This document shows, piece by piece, positions 33,294-45,987 of a DNA stretch of 64,000 bases (its first letter is position 1; each line of letters begins with the position of its first letter). Position numbers and translations under genes: made by a program. The DNA comes from Bidens hawaiensis (lineage: Eukaryota > Streptophyta > Magnoliopsida > Asterales > Asteraceae): positions 4,960,001-5,024,000 of the forward strand of contig JAIQDT010000001.1 of NCBI GenBank assembly GCA_021521415.1. Direction: 5' to 3'. Below the pieces are notes generated by a model that worked only from the letters and a program-made list of their open reading frames with translations, was not told where the DNA came from and searched no databases.

Positions 33294-36047
33294 AATTCCA
33301 AATAGATTTAGTACCAGGAGCCCAGCCTGTCGCGAAAGCGCCTTACCGTCTAGCACCGTCCGAGATGAAAGAATTAATGTCCCAACTGCAAGAACTCCTC
33401 GACAAAGGTTTCATAAGACCAAGTGTTTCTCCGTGGGGCACACCAGTGTTGTTCGTGAAGAAGAAGGATGGAAGTATGTGGATGTGCATAGACTATCGTG
33501 AGTTGAATAAGCTTACGGTAAAGAATAGATATCCTTTGCCAAGGATTGATGATCTGTTTGACCAACTGCAAGGTTCAAGTTGGTTCTCACGAATAGATCT
33601 CAGATCAGGCTACCATCAGCTGAAGGTGAAGGAGGCAGACATCCCTAAGACAGCGTTCCGAACGCGGTATGGACACTACGAGTTCCTCGTAATGTCATTC
33701 GGTCTAACAAATGCTCCTGCAGCATTTATGGACATGATGAATAGGGTGTGTCGGCCGATGTTGAATAAGTCGGTTATCGTCTTCATTGATGATATATTGA
33801 TTTATTCAAAGAGCGAGTCTGACCATGCTGAGCATTTGAGAGAGGTATTGGAGACTCTGAAGAAAGAGAAGTTGTATGCTAAGTTTTTGAAATGCGCGTT
33901 CTGGTTAAGAGAAGTGCAATTTCTAGGTCACGTGATCAATCCTGAAGAGATTACCACGGACCCAGCTAAGATTGAAGCGATAACGAATTGGAAGACTCCG
34001 CAGAATCCGACTGATATACGAAGCTTCCTAGGGTTAGCTGGCTACTATAGGAGATTCATCGAAGGTTTCTCCAAGATAGCCGCACCGCTGACCGGTATGA
34101 CCTGAAAGTCGATAGTATTCAGTTGGGGAAAGTTTCAAGAAGAAGCCTTTGAGGAATTAAAGAAGAGACTCACGCAAGCTCCAATCCTTGCTCTACCCGA
34201 TGGTGACGAGGATTTAGTTGTTTGTGCTGATGCCTCGCATCAAGGATTAGGTTGCGTGTTGATGCAACGAGGAAAGGTGATAGCTTACGCGTCTAGACAG
34301 TTGAAAGTCCATGAGAGTACTTATCCGACGCATGATTTAGAGCTAGCGACAGTAGTGCATGCCTTAAAGATATGGAGGCATTACCTGTATGGTACTAAGT
34401 GTACTATTTATACAGATCATAAGAGTTTAAAGTACTTCTTCGAGCAGAAAGAATTGAACATGAGGCAGAGAAGATGGTTGGAGTTGATTAAGGATTATGA
34501 CTGCGACATTAAGTACTATCTCGGTAAAGCTAATGTAGTCGCTGACGCGTTAAGTCGTAAGAATGAGGAAGTCCTTGCAACAGTGAAGTCATACAAGTTG
34601 ATCATGAACCCAAATCTTTTTGAGGAAATCATCAAGGTGCAGTCAGAGGTGTTAGTAGATGAAGGGTTAGTAAAGAAAGAAATGATTTATGGCCAGCAAG
34701 ATGAGTTGATGGAAAACACTCATGGAGTTAAGACTAGGTTCGACCGTATATGGATCACACGCCATGGTGATCTTATAAGTCGAATCTTAGATGAAGCTCA
34801 TAAGTCAAGGTACTCAATCCATCCTGGAGCTACAAAGATGAACCAAGACTTGAAAAGAGATTACTGGTGGCCAGGAATGAAGAATGATGTAGTGGATTAT
34901 GTTAGTAAGTGCTTAACTTGCTTACAAGTCAAAGCCGAACACCAAAAGCCTTATGGGAAGATGCAACCGCTAGAGATACCTGAGTGGAAATGGGAATACA
35001 TCACCATGGATTTCATAACTAAGCTACCTCGTACAGCTAAGCAACATGATACCATCTGGGTGATTGTGGACCGTTTGACCAAGAGTGCTCACTTTCTGCC
35101 CATACGAGAGGCCATCTCGTCAGAAACGTTAGCAAGCTTGTTCATTAAAGAAGTTGTAACCAAGCATGGAGTACCGTTATCGATCGTGTCTGATAGAGAT
35201 ACACGGTTTACTTCGAGGTTCTGGAAGAAATTCCATGAAGCTATGGGGACGAGGTTGAACATCAGTACGGCGTATTATCCTCAAACCGATGGACAGTCTG
35301 AAAGGACGATCCAAACCCTTGAGGATATGCTACGTGCTTGTGTTTTAGATTTTGGTGGAAGTTGGGATGATCATCTGCATCTGGCAGAGTTCTCCTATAA
35401 CAACAATTACCATTCAAGTATTGGTATGTCACCGTTTGAGATGCTTTACGGTAGACGATGTAGAACCCCGGTGTGTTGGGGTGAGATTGGTCAGAAAAAA
35501 AATGGGAAGCCTAGAAGTGGTTCAAGAAACGTTTTCAAAGTTCGATCAGATCAAAGCAAGAATGAAAGCCACTCAAGACAGACAAAAGTCTTATGCAGAT
35601 AAGCGGCGACGATCAATTGAGTTTAACGTTGGTGACAATGTGATGCTCAAGGTCTCGCCTTGGAAGGGGATTATCCGTTTTAGGAATAGAGGAAAGTTGA
35701 GTCCGAGGTACATTGGACCGTTCAAGATTGTAGATCGTGTGGGTGAAGTAGCTTATAAATTGGATTTACCCGATGAGTTAGAAGGAATTCATTCAACCTT
35801 CCATGTTTCTCATCTGAGGAAGTGTCTAGCTGATGACACGTCTCATGTGCCATTGATGGACGTTGAGGTTGATGAACAATTGAACTACATCGAGCAACCG
35901 ATAGAGATCGTTGATCGCAAAGAGAAGCAGCTTCGTCACAAGATTATACCTTTGGTAAAAGTGATATGGAAACACCGCAAGGGATCAGATGCTACTTGGG
36001 AGGCCGAGGATGAGATGTGCAAGTTTTACCCTAGTCTGTTTATGTAA
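33240..36047 (+). pseudogene. Gypsy pol: RT, RNase H, integrase, chromodomain-like tail
   Basis: RT (33240-34105): [21 protein letters not shown], the [20 protein letters not shown] motif, [21 protein letters not shown] and the catalytic FIDDILIYS. An in-frame TGA at 34103-34105 cuts it; the same frame continues with [26 protein letters not shown] and ALSRK (RNase H). Integrase (34770-35500) has an HPGATKM/CLTC zinc part and the D-D-E core in [15 protein letters not shown] and DGQSERTI. A frameshift follows in an 8-A run at 35497-35504. The last frame (to TAA at 36047) includes GKLSPRYIGPFKI, HSTFHVSHLRKCL and a chromodomain-like VKVIWKHRKGSDATWE. Domain order RT-RH-IN is Ty3/Gypsy. Confidence 0.93.
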
Positions 36048-36076
36048 TAGTTAGGTTTCGGGAACGAAACCTCTTT

Positions 36077-36090
36077 AAGGAGGGAAGACT
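36077..36090 (+). other. Polypurine tract
   Basis: AAGGAGGGAAGACT directly before the 3' LTR, the usual plus-strand primer. Confidence 0.9.
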
Positions 36091-38114
36091 TGTAACATCC
36101 TAAAATTTATAATGTTGAATAAAGAAAGTTACGTTTAGTGATTTCGCGTTATTAATTAATTAATATCGAGTAAAGAACGGATCATGGACTTAGATTAATT
36201 GAGATGGGTTAAATGAGAATGGGCCTTAGGTCCATGGGCTTTAAGGGATATAAATATCACCTAAACCAACCTAAAACCCTAAACCCTCATTTCATTTCCA
36301 TCATAATCTCTACACACTCCAAACACACACACACACACCATAAACGAGCAAGACCCGAGAGAGAGTAAACGTTAGTTGGTATTAGATCTTATTACACGAG
36401 ATCTAGAGTGCATAAACAAGCTAACCAAGATCGAAGGAGCGCTAAAGGTATGTTCTTGACCTTTAAAGTTTACGTAGTATTGAACGTTTTTACTTAAAGG
36501 TCCAAGATTTATAGTATATACAGGATATATATACGACCAAAAACGGTTAGGGAACGTAGTGGGTGATGTCGAACCATAACAAGGGTATTAAAATCGCCAA
36601 AATGCTTGATAAAAACTAAACCCGTAGCTGAACTGGGCAACTTCGTCTGCAAAGCCATAACTTCGCCTACAAAGCTTAACTTTGCCTGCAAGCTTAACTT
36701 TGCTTGCAAGCAAGTTCGCCTAACTAATTAACTTCGCCTGAGTTAAGTTCACTTAAGGTTTAACTTCGCCTAAAGCTAAGTTCGCTTAAGGTTTAACTTC
36801 GCCTAAAGCTAAGTTCGCCTAAGATTTAACTTCGCCTAAAGCTAAATTCGCTTAAGGTTTAACTTCGCCTAAAGCTAAGTTCGCTTAAGGTTTAACTTCG
36901 CCTAAAGTCAAGTTCAATTAGAAAATAAATTAAAAACCTAATGAAAAATGTGTTAAGACAGCCAGGGGCTCTGCCCCTTGGACCCTGCTAGGGGCTGCCG
37001 CCCCTAGACCCCGCTGCCAGGGGCTCTGCCCCCGGACCCCGTTCGTTGTGGGTTATATAAAGATAGAAATACAACATGAGTAGTAGTAGTTAATTGATAC
37101 ATGTAAATATTATACAGTTAGCCGTGCACAGCTCAAGAAGGGAATAACGATTAACGGAGAGCGTAACAGGATTCAGGTGAGTTTCTAGCCCCATTTATGT
37201 GTTATGTTTTCGGGGCTGTGTGCATACTCAATATGTTTGTTAATACGCTTATCCTAAGAGATAAGTGTATGCCTTATGTGAATAATGTGAAATGTATGAA
37301 TGATTGCTTGATGGTACGTGAACGATCTTCGGATATTGCACGTACTGTCAGGTCGTAACGCTATGTATAAGGTAAGTATGATATGTATGCTTATGTGTAT
37401 GAATGTGATAAAGTTAATAAAAGAAGGAAAGGATGGTTGTATGGTTATATGGTTACGAAGAGGGTACCAGGCCCTAATAATATTCGAGGCATGATGTATG
37501 GTTGTATGGTAACGAGGAGGGAATCGAACCCTACTAATATTCGAGAACTAGGGAACCGAACCCTACTAATATTCGAGGAAAGAGGGTACCGAGCCCTAAT
37601 AATACTCGAGGAAGGAGGGTACCGAGCCCTAATAATACTCGAGGAAGGAGGGTACCAAGCCCTAATAATACTCGAGGAATGTAGGGCGTAATGCTCTTTA
37701 TAACGTAAGAGATGAAAGCAAGTTAATACAAAAGAAAGTATGAAAGTATGAAAGTATGAATGTATGAATGAAAGAATATAAGTTTGTGTGTATTGTATAA
37801 TGTATGATTAACTAGAACTCACTCAGCGTAGCTGACTTTTAGTATGCACGCAGGTGAGTAGGATGAGGCAGCTCGCTTGAGGAGACACGTGGCACTGAAT
37901 AAGAGCCTGGCATCGGAAGACTCAAGACGTTTAAGTTTAATGTTTCGGTTATTTTGAAAGACAAGATGATGTTTTAAGACAAGATGTGTTTTGTTATGAA
38001 ATGTTTTATGAAAGTTTTTAAATTCCGCGAATGTTTTAATTAACTCTGATATTAGAACTGCGTTTATGAGTAAATCCAACACGAAAGTAGGGCTACCGGT
38101 AATGGGGCCTTACA
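36091..38114 (+). repeat. 3' LTR of the Tekay-like element
   Basis: Full-length (2024 bp), TGTAACATCC to GGGGCCTTACA, followed by CCCTA, the same target word as at 26162. TATA-type GATATAAATA near 36247. Contains ACTTCGCC array (36650-36915), CTCTGCCCCTTGGACC block (36967) and 33-bp array with three canonical units (about 37450-37680). Confidence 0.93.
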
Positions 38115-39214
38115 CCCTAGAACCCCGCTGCCCCCGGACCCCCATTCGTTGCGGGTTACATAAAGATAGAAATACTAAATGAGTAGCGATAGTTAATTGA
38201 TACATGTAAATATTATACAGTTAGCCGTGCGCAGCTCAAGAAGGGAATAACTATTAACGGTGAACGTAACCGCATTCAAGTGAGTTTCTAGCCCCATTTA
38301 TTATTACGTTTTTGGGGATGTGTGCATACTCGATGTGATTAGTTAATACACTTACCTTAAGTGGTAAGTGTATGCCTATTATGAAATATGTGTTGATATA
38401 AAAGAATGCTTGACGGTACATGAACGATCTTCGGATATTGCATGTACTGTCAGGAGTTAGTCAGGTGATATTATTGTTTATATATGTGTTGTATGTATGA
38501 AGTATGTACGTTATAGAATATAAGTATGAAAGAAAATATGAAAAATATATAAATGAAAAAGAATTGACGGATATGAAAGGAACTGACGGATATGAAGGAA
38601 TTGACGGTAAAGGGTGGCAGACCCAAATAATATCTATGAAGGGGGGTGGCAGACCCTAATAATATCTGTGAAGGAGGGTGGCAGACCCTAATAATATTTA
38701 TGAAGGAGGGTGGCAGACCCAAATATTGTCTGTGAGGTTATAGGGCAAAAGGCTCTTTAAAACATAGCAGTATGTATGTAAAGTAAGATAAAATCTAAAA
38801 GTAATAAAGAAAGAAAGTATGAATGTAAGAATGAAGGTATATACTTACGTGTGTATGAAAGATAGTAAAAGTGGTTAAGTATGTTATATAAGGACGTATT
38901 GTTTGTTACTTGCATTAACTAGAACTCACTCAGCGTAGCTGACTTTTATTATGCACGCAGGTGAGTAGGATGAAACAGCTCGCTTGAGGGGAACACGTGG
39001 CATTGAATAAGAGGCTTGCATCGAAAGACCCAAGATGTTTATTTAGTTATGTTTTAAAGACCGTATGTTTATTTAGACAACTTATGGATAAATCTATATG
39101 TTTTATTGAAAGTTTTTATATTCCACGAATGTTTTTATTAACTCTGATTAATAGAACTATGTTGATGAGTAAATCCAACGTCCAAATGTAAGCTACCGGT
39201 AACAGGGCCTTACA
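38115..39214 (+). repeat. Older Gypsy LTR, 3' part (right copy)
   Basis: Copy of 26162-27261 with few differences, including the GGAGGGTGGCAGACCC array near 38620-38740. It follows the 3' LTR exactly as it follows the solo LTR in the left copy. Confidence 0.85.
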
Positions 39215-39800
39215 ACATAATTCCTCATTTGCCTCGCTGGATTAACCAAACCACCTCTGTTCACCTGCATTATTCCCTGGTCTGTATCAAATGTGTCAGC
39301 TCTGTTAACTCTGTTCCTCCCAATATACTTTTTGTTCTCGTTTTTGTTCAACAACTGTCTACCTCTTCTTTAACCTCTTCATCCCAACCATCATAAAATT
39401 CAATTACCGCCTCAAGACCCTTGTTCTATCTAATCCTACATCCTCCCCATTACTTCCATCCTGACCATGATCTGATTCATCCCATTCCCCGTCTTGTTCT
39501 GCATCCACGATATGAATGCTGACGTAGTATTCACATGGATACATTAGAACATTTGTGGCTGGGGTGGGGCTGATGGTCCGGGTTAATTGTTGTTTCGGTT
39601 TCGGTTTTTGAATAACCAAGTTGAATTGTTCGGGTTTGGTTGTTTCGAGCAGTTCTTTGGTTGTTGTTGTTGATTGGGTGGAAAGCATTGTCTTTATTGA
39701 GTTAGTATTGGTTTCGATTTTGATTATGGTTTTGGTCCTAACCTTCCATTGTTGATTATTTAAAATGAGCATGGTTCTGCCGGGCTATTCTCTCAATTTC
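39215..39800 (-). pseudogene. Tat/Athila-like gag fragment, right copy
   Basis: Duplicate of 27262-27840 with scattered substitutions (for example ESDHGQDG instead of ESDQGQDG). One frame is open from 39772 to 39404, longer than in the left copy, but the remainder is out of frame. Confidence 0.4.
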
Positions 39801-40210
39801 AGGCTCGAAAATAAGCAGTGATACAACGATTTCAGTGTTCCTAATCACCTACGCAAGCTAGGTTAAGTAGGGTGTCGAACTACGAGGAGTACGAGGTCAG
39901 TGTAACACACAATAGATTTCTAATACTATGAAGTAGCAATTAATAGGGCTGATAACACAAGCAAACCAATTTTAGTTTAATAAAGATTAAGCAAACTTAA
40001 AAAATTCAAGCAATAACAAAAGCATATCAGACCCGAGATTCAATTATGTAAACTAACATATATCTCATGTAACTTAACAGATTAATTATCAACGAGCAAC
40101 TCAGATTGTCTAACGAGCTAGACTTTAGGCATCAACAATTGTTAACACACGGCGCTAGTTATCAAGTTGTCCCTGGCAGTGTGACTCAACTAAGTGCAAC
40201 AATATTAATG
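39801..40210 (-). repeat. Tat/Athila-like LTR, inner part (right copy)
   Basis: Minus-strand LTR end adjoining the gag fragment. It is interrupted by the plus-strand LTR at 40211 and continues at 42398-43170. TAATG (40206-40210) and TCATG (42398-42402) are the probable, mutated target duplication of the nested LTR. Confidence 0.5.
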
Positions 40211-42397
40211 TGTTGCAAAACACATAGCGTTTTATACCGTTTTTGTGTTGTTTTGTGCGTAAACTGTTAACGATTATTTATTATTCTTTCATGAAATTAC
40301 ATGTTTGTGATTATTATAGATTCTATGGTTGAAGAGAGCGAAAAACGAGTCTAAATGAAGAAGAAATTAGCTCAAACGGGAATCTAATGAAGCCGATATG
40401 CGCGTACGAAGATAAACGAGTTGGAAAATGAGAAACAGACGAAATGAACTTGGCCGCACCACGTGACCAAGGTGGGGGTCCATGGTCGCACTACGCAGAA
40501 CCCTTAGTGCCCAAGAATAGCCATTCATCATATAAACAACTATTTTGTCTTCTAGTGGGCTTTGTGGGCTTGTTTTAACCTATTTTATTAGGAAAGAGGT
40601 GTTTAAACATATATATAAAGGGTTTATACCCTATGAATGAATTTATCACCATTCTATCAGCCACCACACCTGCTCTAGAGAAGAAACCAAGGAGGACGAG
40701 CTTACGGTTTTATCTTTTATCCGTTGGTTGTCGGTTTTGAGTATTTTAACGATTTTAAGTTCGTTTTTGGTCTTTAATCATTCAAACCTTTTGTAATCAG
40801 ATATGAACATGTTCTTTACTTTTATATATATTTGCTACTGTTCGTTGATTATGATTGGCTAGATTGGATAGAATCACCTAGGTTTGATGTTTAACAGTTG
40901 ATTTATCACTTTCGGGGTGCTAATTTCGTGTTTTATTATTTAGTTATTGTTAAGTTCATAATTTGTGATATTATTCCATGAACCTTGCTGCCATTAGATG
41001 TAATTTAGGTTGCATGAGCCCCGGGTAGTTAGTTATTGCATGAATTTGTTTCGGGTAGTTGTTAATTGCTAGTTTGGTTAATATTGAGTGTGTTGAATCA
41101 TTTAGGTCAGTAGGATCATCCTCTTTGAGTTGGACCAAAACCTTAGGGTTTAGTTTTTCTCTCTGCTATAGTTGATTTAATTACCCGTTGCGAGAGCACG
41201 TGCGGTAGGGGTGTGCATGGGTCGGTTTGGGGCGGATTTGAGCTAAACCAATAACCATAACCGATATTTCAGTTAATGGATAACCATAACCATAACCGAC
41301 CCGTAATGGCGGTTTTGGTTAATCGGTGTGTAGGTTATAGTAAGTCTGTTATGGTTCAAATAACCGTAACCAAACTAATGTAATTAGGACTAAACTTTTG
41401 GTATCCATTATTACAAAAAACGACATGGCATAAGTTAACAAAGTATATAATCTATAATATTGGTGACAAATATTCAAAAAAGATGGAATTATATAATATG
41501 ACAATGAAATTCAACCTAATTTGATAACAAACATTAACAAAAACATCAAAATGATATAATCCACCAACATGTTTGGTGGGAGTTAATCTCAAACATATTG
41601 TTGGTTAAATAAATGGGTCGGTTCAGTTATGGCGGTTTTAGAATTATCTTTAACCAAAACTGACCCGTATTTGGCGGTTTTTAAAATTCATTAAACCGAA
41701 CCAACGGTTATGTTGGTTATCAGTTAAAATCGGTTCGGTTGTATCGGTTATGTTTAGGTTTAATGGTTATGGCGGTTAAATTGCTCACCCCTAACGTGCA
41801 ATTTTCTAGCTATCGACTAGGTTAGTATGTAAGTTGAGTTATTTTATCCTTTTTATTGAATTAACCCTCTCTTCCTATGTTTGTAATTAGCTCGAGCCTT
41901 AGTGAGGATTGTGATTTTGATACAGACCAAGTAATAAATCATTAGGGTACGTAAATAAACAACCGTAAATTAAAAGCTAAATAGACGTTGTTAGGGTATT
42001 CTGGTAAAACTGACCATAGGGACCCAGGCATTTAGCTTAGTTCATCTTGAGAAGCCGGTTTCAAACACTTGTTAGCACCTGAGCCATCCTATACCCGTTA
42101 AGTCATCTTACCTAGGTGATTCGTTTTCTTATTATCGCTAAATTCGGTTAACTGTTCAGTTAGTTTCGTTACACCGTTAGTTTAGTTAAGTTAGTTTAGA
42201 TATATAAGTTAAATAAATATATTATTTAGGCAGGACTTGAGTAGGGTTAGTAATCAGAGCCACCTCACGTGTCTTTGTGTTCGATACTCGGACTTCCTTA
42301 GTCTTTACTACATACAGTCAGTACTTAAGTTAGGATATTACGTTTTAATTTAAAGCTTAGTTGTGAGTCGTAGTTTTCATAGATACATTTTCGCACA
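40211..42397 (+). repeat. Nested Tat/Athila-like solo LTR
   Basis: TGTTGCAAAACACA to TTTTCGCACA, with GGCCGCACCACGTG, ATATATAAAGGG (TATA) and TGTTCGATACTCGGACTTCC near the end, all usual in Athila/Tat LTRs. It carries a complete MITE at 41206-41793. No internal region on either side, so a solo LTR. Confidence 0.6.
41206..41793. mobile_element. hAT-type MITE (588 bp)
   Basis: Termini TAGGGGTGTGCA and (reverse complement of right end) TAGGGGTGAGCA. The 8-bp flanks ACGTGCGG (41198-41205) and ACGTGCAA (41794-41801) match at six of eight positions, fitting hAT target duplication. The interior has many CCATAACC / GGTTATGG words in both orientations. No ORF. Confidence 0.8.
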
Positions 42398-43170
42398 TCA
42401 TGTATGCTTCATTGTATTCAACTAATCAAATAAACCTATTAACAACTATTATAGAAACCGGCAAACTAATCGTTCTGATCAACGTAAACCTAAACAAATT
42501 GAATGCACAGTAATACTAAACATCAATACTCATAGATCAATCATTAACAATTACAATTCATTCGTTCGTAATACATGATAATACAAAAATAATAGAAACT
42601 CTACATCATGGGTATGTTCAAAGAGATTAGTCGAGCCTTGACATCACAAGATCTTCAATTCAGATGATATGGAACAAGTAGATGATCTCGGGATGACTCA
42701 GATGATGGATTTGGTTTTCTTAATCTCTGAACACTATCTTGAAAGTGTTAGATGATCATTAGGTCGTCATAATGATGTTATAACAAAACCCTAACTTTCA
42801 CGATTCTGTCACCGATCGCGGTACGCGATGAGATCTTCTCAAGTCCATCGCGATAATAGTCAACATATCCAAAATAATAAGTACGTCGCGATACGCGATG
42901 GACTCTCTTCACTCCCATCGCGTATCGTGATGGGACTCTTCACCAGCAACTTTATTTCCTTGTCTCGTTTCGCGTGGTGGTCATCCTGGGTCTTCATCCT
43001 TTGCTCGTATAGGTTTAAAATAATCGTTTTAATTACTTGTGACTTGAAATATAACAAACGCGTATGAAGTATCAAAGTTCGGGAAATAAACGACTAAAAA
43101 CAAACAATTATAGAACTAATATATATACAAACTGACAGACCATCATGAGTCCTGGGCCATTGTCAAAATG
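42398..43170 (-). repeat. Tat/Athila-like LTR, outer part
   Basis: Continuation of the minus-strand LTR beyond the nested solo LTR. Contains CATCGCGTATCGCGACG-type words in both orientations (42814-42935). The outer border is uncertain; a TGACAATGGCCCAGG start near 43172 is plausible. Confidence 0.45.
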
Positions 43171-43701
43171 ACGACCTCACCTACATTCATTACACTTAAA
43201 TGCATTCGCTGTCTAGAACTTGAAATGTACTTCTTTTGACGAGTAGTTGTGATGGAATAGGTGAGAAAATATTAGATGGTTGGTTCAAGCGGCATCTGCA
43301 CAGGCAATCAAAGAATGACTACTACAACTTCAAGCACAACAAGAAGGGCTCAAAATCTGTCGTGGAGAACTATATCCTCCTAACACTCTTCATGATTCAT
43401 CTGTTGATAGTTTGACAATGAAACATGTGAAATAGTGATTCGTTGCAAGTCCATGCATCCTCATCGTGTTTTTGATGAGCATGAGTGATGTGTTTCGAGA
43501 AGAAGGATCTAATGAAGTTGTAAGAATCTCCTCTACACACACTTGGAGGTATAGGTAATCCTAACACTGATCTCATAGTTGAGAATTTCTACAAGTTTTT
43601 TGTCGACATGTTAAGGATCAACTAGCAGATGACGGCTGCCTTGTGTATGAGACGGACTAAAGATGGAAGCTGCAGCAAATACTAAAAGACTAGAAGGAGA
43701 T
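43171..43701 (+). other. Internal remnant upstream of a Copia LTR
   Basis: No domain recognised, but it ends with AGACTAGAAGGAGAT, a Copia-type polypurine tract, immediately before the LTR at 43702. Confidence 0.4.
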
Positions 43702-44060
43702 TGTAGAGCCTATTTTTTATGATAAGTATTTTGTATCTGTTAATTTAGTTCATGATGTATTTTGATAGATTTCGTTTGTCGTTGTAATGTTTGGGCATGA
43801 AGCAGTGTACTCAAGCCCATTGGGCCGATTATAATAGAAAGGAAGTATGACATGGCTTCACCTATAAAAGGTGAAACATACACATGCACACACTAAGTTT
43901 TGGAAAATAAACTTTCTCTGTCTAACCTTATCTTGTTACCAACTCTCAACTTTACCATATTTGGTATTAAACCAAACCAAACTAAACCAAACAAGATCCG
44001 AAATCTCGGTTCCTTATATGTGATTTCCGCTAGCATATAAGAAAAATTTATTCAATAACA
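43702..44060 (+). repeat. Copia 3' LTR (359 bp)
   Basis: TGTAGAGCC to TTCAATAACA, with TATA box CACCTATAAAAGG near 43858-43870 and a polypurine tract just upstream. The size is typical for Copia. No second copy seen in the window. Confidence 0.6.
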
Positions 44061-44739
44061 CATTGTTTGATCCCCGTCTATGGACCTAGTATCCCAATCA
44101 TCATCCAATATTAGTAGTTTTAGACTATGTCTACTAGTTACTCTATATAATGCAACATATAGTGTCCATGAAAAAAAAAACTAAAAATTGAAGGAGCAAA
44201 CCAACCTATTAAAAGATTGTTCTTGGCTATTTTCTACTTGTTTAATTTCTTATTTCTTGTTTGAATTTCAAACAATATTTTATTGTAATTTACTGAGTAT
44301 ATTATTTTATAATCTAATTATCAAAATGGTTTTGAACCATGACATATAAATAGATAGGACGAACAACATGAAAGATTGGAAGATTAGGAGTGAAAATCAG
44401 CTAGAATGGAATGTGGACTTGACACCTATATATTGTTTGATGAAAACCATAGGTTGAACCACTCATTTAATATTTATGAAACAATAAACCAAATCAACCG
44501 GTTTTATGGGTTGTTGGTTTCGTGGTCAGTCTTTTCGGTTTGCATTATTTTTTTTTCTTGTTATTGCATTTTTTAAAACAAATAGGAATCTTGATTGTAT
44601 ACGTATTTATGAAGGAAAAAAAATATGAATAATAAATGTGTAGATTTCGGTTTAATGCCCTCTTCTAGAAACATGTGACCTTGTAATGAAAATGCTACCT
44701 TCGTGTAGAAATATAACTAAAATCTAAACAAATGTGAAA
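44061..44739. other. Gene-free stretch
   Basis: AT-rich; nothing recognised. Confidence 0.5.
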
Positions 44740-45480
44740 AGCTCCAAAATTGGTATTCAATGTTTACTTGACGTAGCTCTTAAGTTAAAGCAAGAATCTT
44801 GAGAGGATTTATAGTGAAATCATTATTTTATGATGAATCCAAGATATCGCTCGTGTCTTCTTTCATGGTTTCTTATAGAGTAAAATGTTAGTATCTTCAA
44901 AAGCCGGCACATGTTGAATACTTAAACTCCCATTAAATCATATACTGATATGTGATGTGAGAGAAGTGTGGGTTGTGACGCCTAGGAAATTCTTTATGTA
45001 CGTGGATGTGTGCTGATGACTTTGATGAAAAGTGTCAAATTATAGTTTTGATTATGGATAAGAAAACTAATAATGTTTGTCATATATAGTTATTTACACA
45101 AGAAAATTTGACCTTTGTATAATAATTATTTGTAGTTAATTAATAAATATAGAAAATGAAAGGGGTGTGTAATGGATATAAAGTGAAAAAACCGGGTGTT
45201 AAAAATGGAAAATCCGACATGAGGACTACACCAACTTCAATTATAAATAAATCTTTTGTTCGTATAAAGCCCACCAGGAATCAATTGACTGTTGCGAAAT
45301 GCCTGGTTTCTAATGTTATAGTTTTAGGGGTGGGATTTGATGGTTAGTATTGTTTAATTTGTGTTTTGAATTGCTATATTTACGAGGACTTCGATTCATG
45401 ATGCACGAACTGAAGGATGCATGATATTTGTTGATGATAATATGTCGATTGTTCATAGCCGTCTTGGGGGTGTCTGTTAC
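44740..45480. repeat. Third, degraded copy of the duplicated unit
   Basis: 44750-44890 resembles 4300-4410 (CAAGAATCTT, AAATC, CACGTG/CTCGTGTTCT words). 45330-45475 resembles 20470-20640, including GATTCATGATGC and ATGTCGATTGTTCATAGCC. A 63-codon ORF at 45156-45347 lies in the presumed 5'UTR part and has no recognised domain. Confidence 0.5.
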
Positions 45481-45739
45481 TTGCCCCCTTAAAACGATAT
45501 CAATAGCCTAATCCAAGATCCGAGCTTATGGATATTTTTACAAGTTGGGCCATTAATTGTCGATAACATAACATGTAGATTCTTCATAACAATGAAGATT
45601 TTGGATACCATACCCAACTTTTCGTGCATTCTCAAATAGCTCGGGTTCTTACCATTTTCTCCTCTGTTTTTTTGGTTGTGTGTAATAAACTTTACAACTA
45701 CTATCGATATCAAATTATGCTTTTTGCACTTTAAGCCAA

Positions 45740-45987
45740 TATCATTGAAGGAGGTGTGCGCTGAGGAAGATAATGTAGACGAGGTTGACGACTTGGTTGC
45801 TATAATTGAAGACATAAGGGTAAATTCTTGCAACAATTAATAACAGTTACATGTGATAGATAACAAATAATAAACAACGTACAACGTTTACTTGATTTTA
45901 GAATTCAGATCCGTTGTCAGTGCTGCTGCTACCGAACATGAGGAGCGAATGATTCATCCGTGGAACACATTGAAGAGGAAGGAATGG
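45740..45987 (+). pseudogene. Two coding-like exon fragments
   Basis: Segment 45741-45830 reads SLKEVCAEEDNVDEVDDL and VAIIEDIR, ending at AGG/GTAAAT. A second segment (45902-45987) after TTGATTTTAG reads FRSVVSAAATEHEERM and IHPWNTLKRKEW, then a stop. Frames are open across each piece and the borders look like splice sites. Probably exons of a decayed host-like gene. I do not recognise the family. Confidence 0.35.

Noticed and set aside
45489..45836. Minus-strand gene of 115 codons
   Set aside because: The plus strand of the same region has better coding-like segments with splice borders. The minus ORF has no recognised domain.
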